Shown: in pieces, positions 44,920 through 54,332 of the stretch
Numbering within the stretch: the first letter of the stretch is position 1
Layout: each line of letters begins with the position of its first letter
Source: Hyphomicrobiales bacterium
GTDB taxonomy: Bacteria; Pseudomonadota; Alphaproteobacteria; Rhizobiales; Xanthobacteraceae
Reading direction: 5' to 3'
Assembly (NCBI GenBank): GCA_017305715.1
Contig: JAFKKG010000019.1
Span: 1 to 64,000, forward strand
Length of the DNA stretch: 64,000 bases
Notes under the pieces: generated by a model
The model's input: only the letters and a program-made list of their open reading frames with translations
What the model was told of the DNA's origin: nothing
The model's database searches: none
Translations under genes and position numbers: made by a program

Positions 44920-46937
44920 AGCTCGACAATACCACGCTGCAGGTTCTCGCGAATTACTGCGCCGCCGCCGCCGAAAGCATGGGCTGGACGCTGATGCGCA
45001 CGGCCCATTCGACCTTCGTCAAGGAGACCGAGGATTTCTCCTGCCAGGTGCTGACGCCGGAAGGCCTGACGGTCGCCTCGCCCAAGACCTTCGGCGCCAC
45101 CTGGTATACCGGGCTCGATTACGGCGGCGTCATCCCGTTGTTCGACTACCGCGAGGGCGATATCTGCCTGACGAGCGATCCCTATGCCGGCTTCGTCGCG
45201 ACCCACACGCCCGACGTCCATATCTGGAAGCCTGTCTTCCGTGACGGCGATCTCGTCTGCTTCGTCGGCTGTCACATCCACAACACGGATGTCGGCGGGG
45301 CGGTGCCGGCGACCTTGTCGCGCAGCCTCACCGAGATTCACCAGGAGGGGCTGCGGATTCCGCCGATGCGCCTGATGCGCGACGGCATCATGAATCAGGA
45401 TCTGCTGAACTTGATCGCCAACAATGTCCGCCTGCCCGAACAGAATTGGGGCGACCTCAACGCGCAGATCGCCTGCGTCAATGTCGGCGAGCGGAAGGTG
45501 CACGAGATCCTCGACCGCTTCGGCAAGGACGAGTTCAAGGCCGGGCTCGGCGGTCTGCTCGATTATGCCGAGAACCAGGCGCGCGCGGTCATCCGCGACA
45601 TCCCCGACGGCGAGTATTTCTTCGCCGACTACGCCGACGAGGATCAGGCCGGCGGTTATCCCGTGCGCATTGCGATCACGCTGAAGATCCACGGCGACAC
45701 GCTGACGATCGATTACACCGGCAGCGATCCGCAACTGGTCTCGTCGCTCAACATGCCGACCGGCGGCAAGGAGCGGCATTCGCTTGCCATGGTGGGCGTC
45801 GTCTATGCGCTCTACTGCCTCGACCCGACCGCGATGCTCAATGCCGGTCTCGTCCGTCCGGCGCGCGCCATCCTGCCCGAGGGGTCGGTGATGAACGCGG
45901 TCATGCCGGCCGCCGTCGGCATGCGCAGCCTGATGAGCAATCTCGCTCAAACCGCGGTGATCGGCGCCTTCTGCCGCGCCTTGCCCGATCGCATGCCGGC
46001 CTCGCCGGGTAGCGGCATGAGCCTGATGAACGTCAAGACCACGACGCGGGGCGGGCGCTCCGTCATGGCGTCGATCGGACCGGTCGGCGGCGGCGCCGGC
46101 GGCGGCCCCTATGCCGACGGGGCCGAGGGCTGCGGCGCCAACATGTCGTATCTCAAGAACACGCCGGTCGAGATCAATGAGGCTGAAGTGCCTGTGCGCA
46201 TTCTGCGCTACGGTCTGGTGCCGGATTCGGGCGGCGCCGGACGCTGGCGCGGTGGCTCGGCGCTGGAGATGGAATTCCAGCTATTCGCGCCGCAATCCAT
46301 GGTGACGGCGCGCAACCGTGATCGCTCGATCTTCTCGGCCTGGGGTCTGCGCGGCGGCATGCCGGGCCGGACCTCACGCTTCGCCAAGAATCCGGACACC
46401 GATCATTGCGTCGAGCTCGGCTCGATCGATATCGTGCCTTGCGATCCCGGTGACATCATCCTGATCCAGGGACCCGGCGCCGGCGGCTATGGCGACCCGC
46501 TTGATCGACCGGCCGACGATGTGCTGACCGATGTCCGCCGCGGCTTCGTCTCCGCAGCGCGGGCGAAGTCGGACTACGGCGTGGTCATTGGCGAGGATCT
46601 CGTCATCGACGCGGCCGCGACTGCGCGGCTGCGCGGGGACATGTCACGCCAGCGCGTCATCACCGAATTCGGCCATGGCGAAGGGCGCGTCGCGTTCGAA
46701 CGCGTCTGGACCCAGCAGCGCTACGCCGCGCTCACGCGCATCCTGAGCGAGGTGCCGGTGACCTGGCGCTTCTTCGTCAAGCACGGCGTGTTCGGCGCGC
46801 TCAAGGGCCAGATCGCGCCGCCCGACGGTGGGGCCGCCGATGTTTACCGCGCCTACGAGACGATCGTCGCCCGCTTCGAGGACCTGCCGCGAATCCGGCC
46901 GGACGTGGGCATGCGCGCCGCGGTGGCGGCCGAGTAA
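44916..46937 (+). CDS. hyuB: Hydantoinase B/oxoprolinase family protein, HyuB-type subunit
   Basis: A 673-aa HyuB-type subunit. It starts at GTG 44916, overlapping the hyuA stop. Landmarks are GWTLMRTAHSTFVKETEDFS near the N-terminus, a middle GGGAGGGPYADG glycine-rich segment, and GDIILIQGPGAGGYGDPLDRP, which is typical of the family. The C-terminus runs about 100 residues past that motif, longer than many HyuB proteins. It forms the hetero-oligomeric ATP-dependent amidohydrolase or carboxylase with HyuA. Confidence 0.9.
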   Translation: MKLDNTTLQVLANYCAAAAESMGWTLMRTAHSTFVKETEDFSCQVLTPEGLTVASPKTFGATWYTGLDYGGVIPLFDYREGDICLTSDPYAGFVATHTPDVHIWKPVFRDGDLVCFVGCHIHNTDVGGAVPATLSRSLTEIHQEGLRIPPMRLMRDGIMNQDLLNLIANNVRLPEQNWGDLNAQIACVNVGERKVHEILDRFGKDEFKAGLGGLLDYAENQARAVIRDIPDGEYFFADYADEDQAGGYPVRIAITLKIHGDTLTIDYTGSDPQLVSSLNMPTGGKERHSLAMVGVVYALYCLDPTAMLNAGLVRPARAILPEGSVMNAVMPAAVGMRSLMSNLAQTAVIGAFCRALPDRMPASPGSGMSLMNVKTTTRGGRSVMASIGPVGGGAGGGPYADGAEGCGANMSYLKNTPVEINEAEVPVRILRYGLVPDSGGAGRWRGGSALEMEFQLFAPQSMVTARNRDRSIFSAWGLRGGMPGRTSRFAKNPDTDHCVELGSIDIVPCDPGDIILIQGPGAGGYGDPLDRPADDVLTDVRRGFVSAARAKSDYGVVIGEDLVIDAAATARLRGDMSRQRVITEFGHGEGRVAFERVWTQQRYAALTRILSEVPVTWRFFVKHGVFGALKGQIAPPDGGAADVYRAYETIVARFEDLPRIRPDVGMRAAVAAE

Positions 46938-46981
46938 CGCGCGACGGCGGCTTCGCCATGAGACAAGGAATGAGTGTTGCG

Positions 46982-48148
46982 ATGATCGAGTCTCTGCTGT
47001 TCAGCCCGTTTCAGCTGCGCGCCGTCACCTTCCCGAACCGGATCGTGATCGCCCCGATGCAGATGTATAAATCGGCGCCGGATGGCTTGGCGACCGACTG
47101 GCATTTCCAGCATCTCGCCAAATACGCGATCGGCGGCGCCGGCACGGTGATGACGGAAGGGCTGATCGTCGATCCGATCGGGCGCAACACCTATGGCGAC
47201 CTCGGCATCTGGTCCGACCAGCACGTCGCGCCGCTGCGCCGGATCACCGATTTCCTGCACCAGCAAGGCGTGGTGGCGGCAGCGCAGCTCCACCATGCCG
47301 GCCCGAAATCGTCACGGCAGCGCCCATGGGAAGGACTAGGTCCGCTCGGCGAGGCGGAGGCCGCGAAGGGGGAGCCGCCGTGGCAACCGGTGAGTTCGAC
47401 CGATTCAAGCAGCGTCGCCGGCTGGCATCGTCCCCGCGCGATGTCGGTCGCCGAGATCGAGGCGCTGGTGGCGGCGTATGGCGCGAGCGCGCGGCGAGCG
47501 GTCGCGGCCGGCTTCGATGCGATCGATATCCACGCCGCGCATGGGTATCTGATCCATTCGTTCCTCTCGCCCGTCGCCAACCAGCGCAACGACCAATATG
47601 GCGGCGACCTGCAAGGGCGCATGCGGATCGCGCTCGAGATCGCGGCCAGCGTGCGGGCGAATCTGCCGGACGGCACCCCGCTGTTCTTCCGCCTTTCTTG
47701 CGTCGACTGGCGCAAGGATCTGGACAACCGCACCGACGGCTGGACGATCGAGGACAGCTTCGTCCTGGCGCGCGAACTTGGCGCGCGCGGCGTCGATTTG
47801 ATCGATTGTTCGTCCGGCGGCATCCGCGCCGAGAACTCGATGATGGATTACAAGAAGACGCGCACCAAACTGAAGCGCGGCCATCAGGTGCCCTATGCCG
47901 AAGCGATCCGGCGCGAGGCCGGCATCCCGACCATGGCGGTCGGCGTGATCCTGGATGGGCCGCAGGCGGAGGCGATCCTGCAGGCCAAGCAGGCCGATCT
48001 GATCGCGATCGGGCGCGAGGCGCTCACCGATCCGCATTGGGGTCTGCACGCCGCGCAGGCGCTCGGCGTCGATCCGGACTGGAACAAGTGGCCGCCGTCT
48101 TATGGCTGGTGGCTGCAGCTTCGCGATGCGATCGGCATCGAGGCCTGA
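46982..48148 (+). CDS. NADH:flavin oxidoreductase, YqjM-like Old Yellow Enzyme
   Basis: A 388-aa single-domain FMN TIM barrel with YqjM-type landmarks: IVIAPMQMYKS, GIWSDQHV, DIHAAHGYLIHSFLSP with both substrate-binding His residues, NQRNDQYGG and DLIAIGREALTDP. Compared with YqjM, the redox-tuning Cys26 (MCMY) is Gln27 here (MQMY), and QLAHAGRK reads QLHHAGPK. It should reduce an activated C=C bond, but with changed flavin potential. The start is uncertain (46958, 46970 or 46982); 46982 begins where homologues do. Confidence 0.85.
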   Translation: MIESLLFSPFQLRAVTFPNRIVIAPMQMYKSAPDGLATDWHFQHLAKYAIGGAGTVMTEGLIVDPIGRNTYGDLGIWSDQHVAPLRRITDFLHQQGVVAAAQLHHAGPKSSRQRPWEGLGPLGEAEAAKGEPPWQPVSSTDSSSVAGWHRPRAMSVAEIEALVAAYGASARRAVAAGFDAIDIHAAHGYLIHSFLSPVANQRNDQYGGDLQGRMRIALEIAASVRANLPDGTPLFFRLSCVDWRKDLDNRTDGWTIEDSFVLARELGARGVDLIDCSSGGIRAENSMMDYKKTRTKLKRGHQVPYAEAIRREAGIPTMAVGVILDGPQAEAILQAKQADLIAIGREALTDPHWGLHAAQALGVDPDWNKWPPSYGWWLQLRDAIGIEA

Positions 48149-48169
48149 CGGGCAGAACGGGACATCTCG

Positions 48170-48925
48170 ATGGATCTTCGGCTGGATGGACGCGTCGTGA
48201 TTCTATCGGGTGCCGCGCAGGGCATCGGCCGCGCCATGGCGCACGCCTTCAGCGGTGCCGGCGCGCGCATTCACCTGACCGATCTTGATTCCGTGGGCCT
48301 TGCGGCCGCAGGCGACAGCCTGTCCGCGCCGGTCCATGTCTGCGACCTGTCCGATCGTCAGGCGGCGCATCGACTGGTCGCCGACGTGATCGCCCTGGAG
48401 GGGCGGCTCGATATCCTGGCGCTCGCGGCCGGCGGCGTCCGCGGTCAGGTGGGCCGGCCGCTCGAAGAAATCAGCGAGCGCGACTGGCGCGTGTTGTTCG
48501 AGGCCAATGTCGAGGCGGCGCTCTGGCTATCGCAAGCGTCCACGCCGCATTTCAAGGCGGCTGGGTGGGGCCGGATCGTTTCGATCGCATCCGGCGCCGG
48601 TCTGCGCCCGAGCCTGACCGGCATCCAGGCCTACACCGCGGCGAAGCACGCGCTTGTCGGCCTCGTGCGCCAGCTCTCGCTTGAACTTGCGCCGCACGGC
48701 ACCACCGTGAACGCGGTTGCGCCGGGCCTGATCCTGACCAATCCGGCGACCCACGCGCAATGGGCGGCTTACGGCCCCGAAGGCCAGCAGCGCATTCTGG
48801 ATTCGCTGCATACCCGTCGTCTCGGCACGCCGGAGGACATCGCATCGGCCGCTCTGTTCCTGGCGAGCGAGCAGGCCGGCTGGATCACCGGCCAGATTCT
48901 GTCAGTTGATGGCGGTCGACTCTAG
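48170..48925 (+). CDS. SDR family oxidoreductase
   Basis: A 251-aa classical SDR. The dinucleotide motif is SGAAQGIG near residue 15, and the catalytic motif is YTAAK near 155 with SIASGAG before it. The C-terminal tail has GQILSVDGG. The equivalent of NNAG is LAAGGVRG, a modest variation. It follows the OYE gene by 21 nt and precedes the FAD oxidase, so it belongs to the hydantoinase operon. Confidence 0.88.
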   Translation: MDLRLDGRVVILSGAAQGIGRAMAHAFSGAGARIHLTDLDSVGLAAAGDSLSAPVHVCDLSDRQAAHRLVADVIALEGRLDILALAAGGVRGQVGRPLEEISERDWRVLFEANVEAALWLSQASTPHFKAAGWGRIVSIASGAGLRPSLTGIQAYTAAKHALVGLVRQLSLELAPHGTTVNAVAPGLILTNPATHAQWAAYGPEGQQRILDSLHTRRLGTPEDIASAALFLASEQAGWITGQILSVDGGRL

Positions 48926-48963
48926 CGTCGCCACGCCGACCTACCCCAGAGGAGATGAGCGTC

Positions 48964-50250
48964 ATGATCAAACGGGACCCTTACTGGTGGGTCGGGGCGC
49001 CGCTGGCGCAGACCGTGCCGCAGCCCGTCGACACCCGTTGCGACGTGGTCATCATGGGGGCCGGCTACACCGGACTCTCTGCTGCGATCACGCTGGCGCG
49101 GGCCGGACGCTCGGTGCAGGTCTTCGACCGGCAGAAACCGGGCGAGGGCGCCTCGTCGCGCAATGGCGGCATCACCAGCGGCAATCTGCGGCCGAGCTTC
49201 GCCGAGATGACCAAGCGTTTCGGGGAAGCCCGCGCGACCGCGATCATGGCCGAGGCCAAGCTCGCGCGCGAGGATCTCTACCGCTTCCTGGCCGAGGAGA
49301 ACATCGATTGCGATTTCAAACTGGTCGGGCGTTTTGCCGGCGCGGCCGCGCCGGGTGATTATGACGGCCTCGCACGTGAAGCCGATCTGCTGCACAAGAC
49401 GCTCGGCATCGAGGCCTATGCGGTCCAGCGTGGCGAGCAGCGCGAATTGATCGGTACCGACTATTACCATGGCGGCAACGTCCGCATGGACATCGGCGGG
49501 CTTCACCCGGCGAAATTCCATGCCGAGATGCTGCGCCTCGCCCTTGCGGCGGGCGCGAAGGTGCATGGCGAGACGGCGATCCTCGGCACCCGCACCGAGC
49601 GGTCGGGCTACGAGGTCGCGACCGCCCGCGGCACCGTGCAAGCCGGCCACGTCATCGTGGGTACCAACGGCTATACCGACGCCGCCGATCGCTGGCTGCG
49701 CCAACGCCTCGTGCCCGTGCGCAGCCGCATCATCGCGACGGTGCCGCTGTCAGCCAACCTGATGGGCGAGTTGATGCCCACCCGCATGATGTACACCGAG
49801 ACGCGCCGGCTTCATTACTATTACCGCCCGTCGCCTGATGGCACGCGCATCCTGTTCGGCGGCCGCGACGGCACGATCGCGGGCGATGCGGATTGGCCGA
49901 CCAGGCATTTGAAGACCGCGCTTGCCGATATCTTCCCCGAGCTGGCGCGCGTGGAGCTCGACCATAGCTGGTTCGGCTACGTCGCCATGAACCGCGACAT
50001 GGTTCCGCGCATCTTCAGCCGCCGCGGTCTGCGTTATGCGGCGGGCTATTGCGGCTCGGGTGTCGTCTGGGCACGCTGGGCCGGCCGCAAGGCCGCGTTG
50101 CAGGTGCTTGGCGACCAGGCGGGCCAATCGGCACTCGATTTCCGCCCGCCCAAATTCGTGCCGCTGCTGAACGGCAAGGCATGGTTCATGCCCGCGGTCG
50201 TCGGATGGATGACGTTGCAGGACCGGCTAGCCTCGCGCAAGGCGGGGTAG
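48964..50250 (+). CDS. FAD-dependent oxidoreductase, DAO/PuuB type
   Basis: A 428-aa amine-oxidising flavoprotein of the DAO family. GAGYTG is at 32-37, followed by SSRNGGITSGNLRPSF, the covalent-FAD-group/PuuB-like pattern. The C-terminal YAAGYCGSGVVWARWAG closes the FAD site. ATG 48964 with AGAGGAG upstream is better spaced than the ATG at 48955. PuuB oxidises gamma-glutamylputrescine, and relatives oxidise sarcosine or other secondary amines. The Pot-type transporters next to it fit an amine substrate. Confidence 0.88.
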   Translation: MIKRDPYWWVGAPLAQTVPQPVDTRCDVVIMGAGYTGLSAAITLARAGRSVQVFDRQKPGEGASSRNGGITSGNLRPSFAEMTKRFGEARATAIMAEAKLAREDLYRFLAEENIDCDFKLVGRFAGAAAPGDYDGLAREADLLHKTLGIEAYAVQRGEQRELIGTDYYHGGNVRMDIGGLHPAKFHAEMLRLALAAGAKVHGETAILGTRTERSGYEVATARGTVQAGHVIVGTNGYTDAADRWLRQRLVPVRSRIIATVPLSANLMGELMPTRMMYTETRRLHYYYRPSPDGTRILFGGRDGTIAGDADWPTRHLKTALADIFPELARVELDHSWFGYVAMNRDMVPRIFSRRGLRYAAGYCGSGVVWARWAGRKAALQVLGDQAGQSALDFRPPKFVPLLNGKAWFMPAVVGWMTLQDRLASRKAG

Positions 50251-50287
50251 GGCGCCGGCAAGCGGGGAAGCCGAGGAACCGCCCGGA

Positions 50288-51397
50288 TCAGCTTTCCGCC
50301 CGTCGCGGGAAGATCAGCATATTGTCGGGCTTGAAGCCGAGCGCGACCGGAGAGCCCAGCGCCGGCAAATCGTGCAGGTCTGGATTCGGCGCCATCGCGA
50401 TGAGGATCGCGCCGCCGCCGATATCGACGTGATAGTAGGTCACCGCCCCGGTATAGACCATGTGGGCGAGCGTGCCCGGGATAACGCTGCGATCGACCAG
50501 GCCGGTAGGATCGACCACGATCTTCTCGGGCCGGATGACCAGATCGACGGCGTCACCGGCCGCGATTCCGGCGCCGCTCGGCACCGTGACGACCTGGCCC
50601 GACGCGATCGTCACGCGCGTGAACGCGCCGTCGATCGAGTTCACCCGTCCGCTTACCGAATTGGTGAAGCCGATGAAGTCCGAGACGAAGCGGCTGCGGG
50701 GGCGCTCATAAACCTCGGACGGCGTGCCGATCTGGACGATTCGTCCTTCATCCATCACGACGATCCGGTCGGACAGCGTCAGGGCCTCCTCCTGGTCGTG
50801 GGTAACGAAGATGGTCGTGACACCGACCTGGCGCTGGAGCTGTTTGATCTCGACCTGCATCTGCTCGCGCAGCTTCTTGTCGAGCGCCGCCAGCGGCTCG
50901 TCGAGCAGCAGCACGCTGGGCTTGGTCACAATGGCGCGCGCCAGTGCGATGCGCTGGCGCTGGCCGCCGGATAGTTCGGAGGGGCGCCGCTCGCCGAACG
51001 CGGCGAGCCGTACCTGCGCCATCGCGGCATCGACCTGCCGGCGCACCTCGGCGGCGGGAAGCCGACGCATATTCAGGCCGAAGGCGACGTTTTCGAAAAC
51101 CGTCATGTGGGGGAACAGGGCGTAATTCTGGAACACCATGCCAAGATTGCGCTTCCATGGCGCCAGGCCGTTGACCAGCGTCGAGCCGATGCGGATCTCG
51201 CCCGCATCGGGATTTTCGAGCCCCGCGACCATCCGCAGCGTGGTGGTCTTCCCGCAGCCGCTGGGCCCGAGGAGACACACCATCTCGCCGGGTTCGATCC
51301 CCAGCGAGACATCCCGCACGGCCGGCACCTGGCCGTACCATTTCTTCACGCCTGTGAGGCGTACGCCCGCGGCGTCGGCGGCGGCAGACATGCTCAT
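50288..51397 (-). CDS. Pot-type ABC transporter ATP-binding protein (PotA-like), second system
   Basis: A 369-aa ABC ATPase with Walker A GPSGCGKT, signature LSGGQRQRIALARAI, Walker B LLLDEPLAALD and a C-terminal TOBE-like domain. It is the last gene of a minus-strand operon ordered permease, permease, binding protein, ATPase. It converges with the FAD oxidase, whose stop is 37 nt away. Confidence 0.92.
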   Translation of the reverse strand: MSMSAAADAAGVRLTGVKKWYGQVPAVRDVSLGIEPGEMVCLLGPSGCGKTTTLRMVAGLENPDAGEIRIGSTLVNGLAPWKRNLGMVFQNYALFPHMTVFENVAFGLNMRRLPAAEVRRQVDAAMAQVRLAAFGERRPSELSGGQRQRIALARAIVTKPSVLLLDEPLAALDKKLREQMQVEIKQLQRQVGVTTIFVTHDQEEALTLSDRIVVMDEGRIVQIGTPSEVYERPRSRFVSDFIGFTNSVSGRVNSIDGAFTRVTIASGQVVTVPSGAGIAAGDAVDLVIRPEKIVVDPTGLVDRSVIPGTLAHMVYTGAVTYYHVDIGGGAILIAMAPNPDLHDLPALGSPVALGFKPDNMLIFPRRAES

Positions 51398-51410
51398 CCG
51401 ATTCTGGCCA

Positions 51411-52517
51411 TCATGACTTGAGGTTACGATCGATCATCGACTTCAGGCGGGGCATCTCGGCTCCCATCTTGACGAAGTCGGGATGGACGAGCTTCGTCAA
51501 GGCGTCCTCGGAGGAGATGATGGCGGGGTTAGACTTCAGCGCCTCGGGCACCTTCACCCGTGTGCTGGCAGGCGAATAGAAGCCGCGCTCGACCCAGGCG
51601 AGCTGGCACTCGTCCGACAGCCAGGTGTTGAGATAACGCTGCGTCAATTCGCTCACCTTGGGTGAGAAGCCGGTGCAGACCTGCATGTGGCCGGTCCACT
51701 GCACGCCGCCCTCTTTCGGAATGGTGAAGGCGACGTTCTTGCCCTGCGATTTGGCCATGGCGGTCCAGGAGCCCCAATGCGGCGCAAGCCACATCTCGCC
51801 GCGGCTGACGAGGTCTTCCTCTGCCGTGGGCGAATTCACCCAGGCGCCGATGTTCTCCTTGTGGGGCGCCCACGCCTTGATGCCGGCCTCGATATCCGGC
51901 CCCTTGCCGGTCACGACTCCGGCCATGATGTAGGCGTCGTAATAGACGTCCCACATCGACACGCGGCCCTTGTATTTCGGGTTCCACAGATCGGTCCAGG
52001 ATTTCGGCTCTTCGACCTTGTCCGGATTGTACATGATCCCCCAAGGCGACAAATGGAACGGGATGCCGAAGCCGCCCGGCGTGGTGAAGCCGGCCGGCAA
52101 CGTCGAAATGTTGGGGACGAAAGCAGGGTCGAAGCGGTCCCACATCTTGTCGTTGACGCCGCGCTGCGCGAACAGGTCGTTCACCATGGCGCCGCTGACG
52201 ACCGGATTGCCGCGCTGGGCCAGCATCTTCGGATAGGCGACGGCGTTCGAGGCGGCCTCGAATGCGATCTCGGTCTTCGGATGCGTCTTCTTGTAGAGCG
52301 GCAGCGTTACGTCCTTGAGAATCTCCGGCACCACGCCGGGCTGCGACAGGATGGTGAGCTGGGCGACCTCGTCGCTGGTCGCCTGGGCGAGCGCCTCGGC
52401 GAACTGGCCGAAGGCGAGGCCGCCGGCGCCCATCGCGACCAGGCCGCGCAGGACCGAGCGACGATTGGCATGGCGGTCGAAGGCGCGCAGGATGTTGTCG
52501 GTTTCGTCTTGGCTCAT
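51411..52517 (-). CDS. Extracellular solute-binding protein, Tat-exported, PotD-like
   Basis: A 368-aa binding protein with a twin-arginine signal: NRRSVLRGLVAMGAGG at about 18-33, cut near ALAQA. PotD-like features follow, such as WGIMYNPDKVEEPKSWTDLW. AAAGGGGA precedes the ATG. A Tat signal on a PotD-like receptor means folding before export. It is flanked by the ATPase and the permeases of the same system. Confidence 0.9.
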   Translation of the reverse strand: MSQDETDNILRAFDRHANRRSVLRGLVAMGAGGLAFGQFAEALAQATSDEVAQLTILSQPGVVPEILKDVTLPLYKKTHPKTEIAFEAASNAVAYPKMLAQRGNPVVSGAMVNDLFAQRGVNDKMWDRFDPAFVPNISTLPAGFTTPGGFGIPFHLSPWGIMYNPDKVEEPKSWTDLWNPKYKGRVSMWDVYYDAYIMAGVVTGKGPDIEAGIKAWAPHKENIGAWVNSPTAEEDLVSRGEMWLAPHWGSWTAMAKSQGKNVAFTIPKEGGVQWTGHMQVCTGFSPKVSELTQRYLNTWLSDECQLAWVERGFYSPASTRVKVPEALKSNPAIISSEDALTKLVHPDFVKMGAEMPRLKSMIDRNLKS

Positions 52518-52558
52518 GGGAAATCCCCTTTGTTTCAGGTCGAAGGAAGTGGTTCGGG

Positions 52559-53359
52559 TCAGGAGAATTGCTTGCCCAGCCCGACGAGCTTTTCGATGAT
52601 CAGGATTGCGATCGACGTGATGACGAGCAGCACCGTCGAGATGGCCGCGATCGTCGGGTCGAGGCTGAACTCGCTATAATTGTACATCTCGAGCGGCAAC
52701 GTCATCAGCCCGGGTCCGACCAGGAACATCGAGACCGTGAACTCGTCGAACGAGATGATCAGCGAGAACGTCGCGCCGGCAAGAAGACCGGGCCGAAGCA
52801 GCGGAAGGATCACGTACCGGAAGGTCTGCCAGCGGTTCGCGCCGAGTGTATAGGCCGCCTCGTGCAGCGACTTGTCGATTTCGAACAGGGTCGCGAGCGA
52901 GGTCCGCAGGATGTACGGGAAGATCAGCACCGTGTGGGCGAGCGTCAGGCCCCATACGCTGCGGAGCAGCCCGAGCGGGCTCAGCATCAGCGCCACGGCG
53001 GCGCCGAACACGATCGCGGGAAAGATCAGCGGCGTCATGAACAGCAAGAGCAGCGTCTCGCGGCCGGGAAACTGGAAGCGCACGAAGGCAATCGCCGACA
53101 GGATACCGATCACCATCGCGATCGCGGTCGAGATGCAGGCGATCATCGCGCTGTTGAGGAAGGCCGAGCCGAATTCCCGTCGCGCCAGGATATTGCCGAA
53201 CCAGCGCAGCGAGAAACCATGCGGCGGAAAGGTGAGCGAGACATCGTTGCTGAAGGCAAGCGGCACCACGATGAGAATCGGCAAGGCGAGGAAGAGCAGG
53301 ATGAGAAGGACGTAGGCCTTCAGGGCGCGTTCGCCGGTGAGTATTTGTGTCGGGTTCAT
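52559..53359 (-). CDS. Pot-type ABC transporter permease (PotC-like), second system
   Basis: A 266-aa membrane permease with six helices and the EAA loop HEAAYTLGANRWQTFRYVILPL. It lies between the binding protein and the PotB-like permease. GAGGGAAG precedes the ATG. Its partner in the membrane is the 53372-54271 product. Confidence 0.9.
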   Translation of the reverse strand: MNPTQILTGERALKAYVLLILLFLALPILIVVPLAFSNDVSLTFPPHGFSLRWFGNILARREFGSAFLNSAMIACISTAIAMVIGILSAIAFVRFQFPGRETLLLLFMTPLIFPAIVFGAAVALMLSPLGLLRSVWGLTLAHTVLIFPYILRTSLATLFEIDKSLHEAAYTLGANRWQTFRYVILPLLRPGLLAGATFSLIISFDEFTVSMFLVGPGLMTLPLEMYNYSEFSLDPTIAAISTVLLVITSIAILIIEKLVGLGKQFS

Positions 53360-53371
53360 GGCGTGCTTCCC

Positions 53372-54271
53372 TCAACGGCGCGAATGGCGGCGCAGGAACA
53401 GGCCGTAGAGCAGCAGCACGATGAGCGTGCCGCCGGTCAGCACCGTCGCGACGGCGGCGCCTGTCGGCCAATCCACCAGCACGACCATCTGTTCGTGAAT
53501 GGTGACGGCGAGCACCGCGACCTGGCCGCGCCCGAGCATGACCGGGGTCACATAGGCCCCCACCGTGAGGCAGAACACGATGACCGAACCCGACGCGATG
53601 CCCTGGACCGAGAGCGGCAGCGTGATCTTGAGAAAATTGCGCACCGGGCTGGCGCCGAGCACGGCGGCGGCCTCGGCATAACCCGGATCGATCTTGCCGA
53701 GCACGGTCGCGATCGACAGCACCATGAACGGAATCAGGATATGGACCATCCCGACCACGACGCTCCAGAAACTCTGCATCAGGCGCAGCGGCTCGGTAAC
53801 GATTCCAAGCCCGACCAATAGCGCGTTGATCATCCCCTCATTGCCCAGGATGATGGTCCAGCCGATCGTGCGCACGATGATGCTGACCATCAGGGGCGAG
53901 ATCACCGCCAGGAACACCAGGTGCTTCCAGCGTGAATTGGACCGCGCCAGGAACCAGGCGACCGGATAGCTCAATACCGCCGTGATCAGCGTCACGACCA
54001 GGGCCAGCGAGAAGGTGCGCAGGGTGATCCGCAGGAAATACGGATCGGTCAGCGCGGTGGCGTAATTGGCGAAGGTGAGGGCGGTGGGATCGGGAAAGCG
54101 GTCCTGGAACGAGATGGCCAGCATCTTCAGGAACGGCCAGACCAACCCGATCCCGAGCAGTGCGACGGCCGGCGCCAGCAAGGCGACGAGCGCGGTCAGG
54201 CGTGCGAGATCGACGCGCGCCCGCGGGCGCTGCTCGATCTTGTCCGTCATGTCCGCAATCGCAACCGCCAT
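53372..54271 (-). CDS. Pot-type ABC transporter permease (PotB-like), second system
   Basis: A 299-aa membrane permease with six helices and the EAA loop AEAAAVLGASPVRNFLKITLPL. It is the first gene of the transporter operon, though the deacetylase-like gene upstream on the same strand may be cotranscribed across a gap of 61 nt. A second in-frame ATG lies at codon 8. Confidence 0.9.
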   Translation of the reverse strand: MAVAIADMTDKIEQRPRARVDLARLTALVALLAPAVALLGIGLVWPFLKMLAISFQDRFPDPTALTFANYATALTDPYFLRITLRTFSLALVVTLITAVLSYPVAWFLARSNSRWKHLVFLAVISPLMVSIIVRTIGWTIILGNEGMINALLVGLGIVTEPLRLMQSFWSVVVGMVHILIPFMVLSIATVLGKIDPGYAEAAAVLGASPVRNFLKITLPLSVQGIASGSVIVFCLTVGAYVTPVMLGRGQVAVLAVTIHEQMVVLVDWPTGAAVATVLTGGTLIVLLLYGLFLRRHSRR

Positions 54272-54332
54272 TCGCTCCGCCTGTTCTCGTTCCGGTCAAT
54301 CGGCCTTGTTTCGAAGGACGCTGGGCGTGGTG

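Noticed and set aside
42871-46937. Acetone carboxylase assignment for the HyuA/HyuB pair
   Set aside because: The small gamma subunit gene expected for acetone carboxylase is not present next to the pair, and the neighbours suggest amide chemistry.
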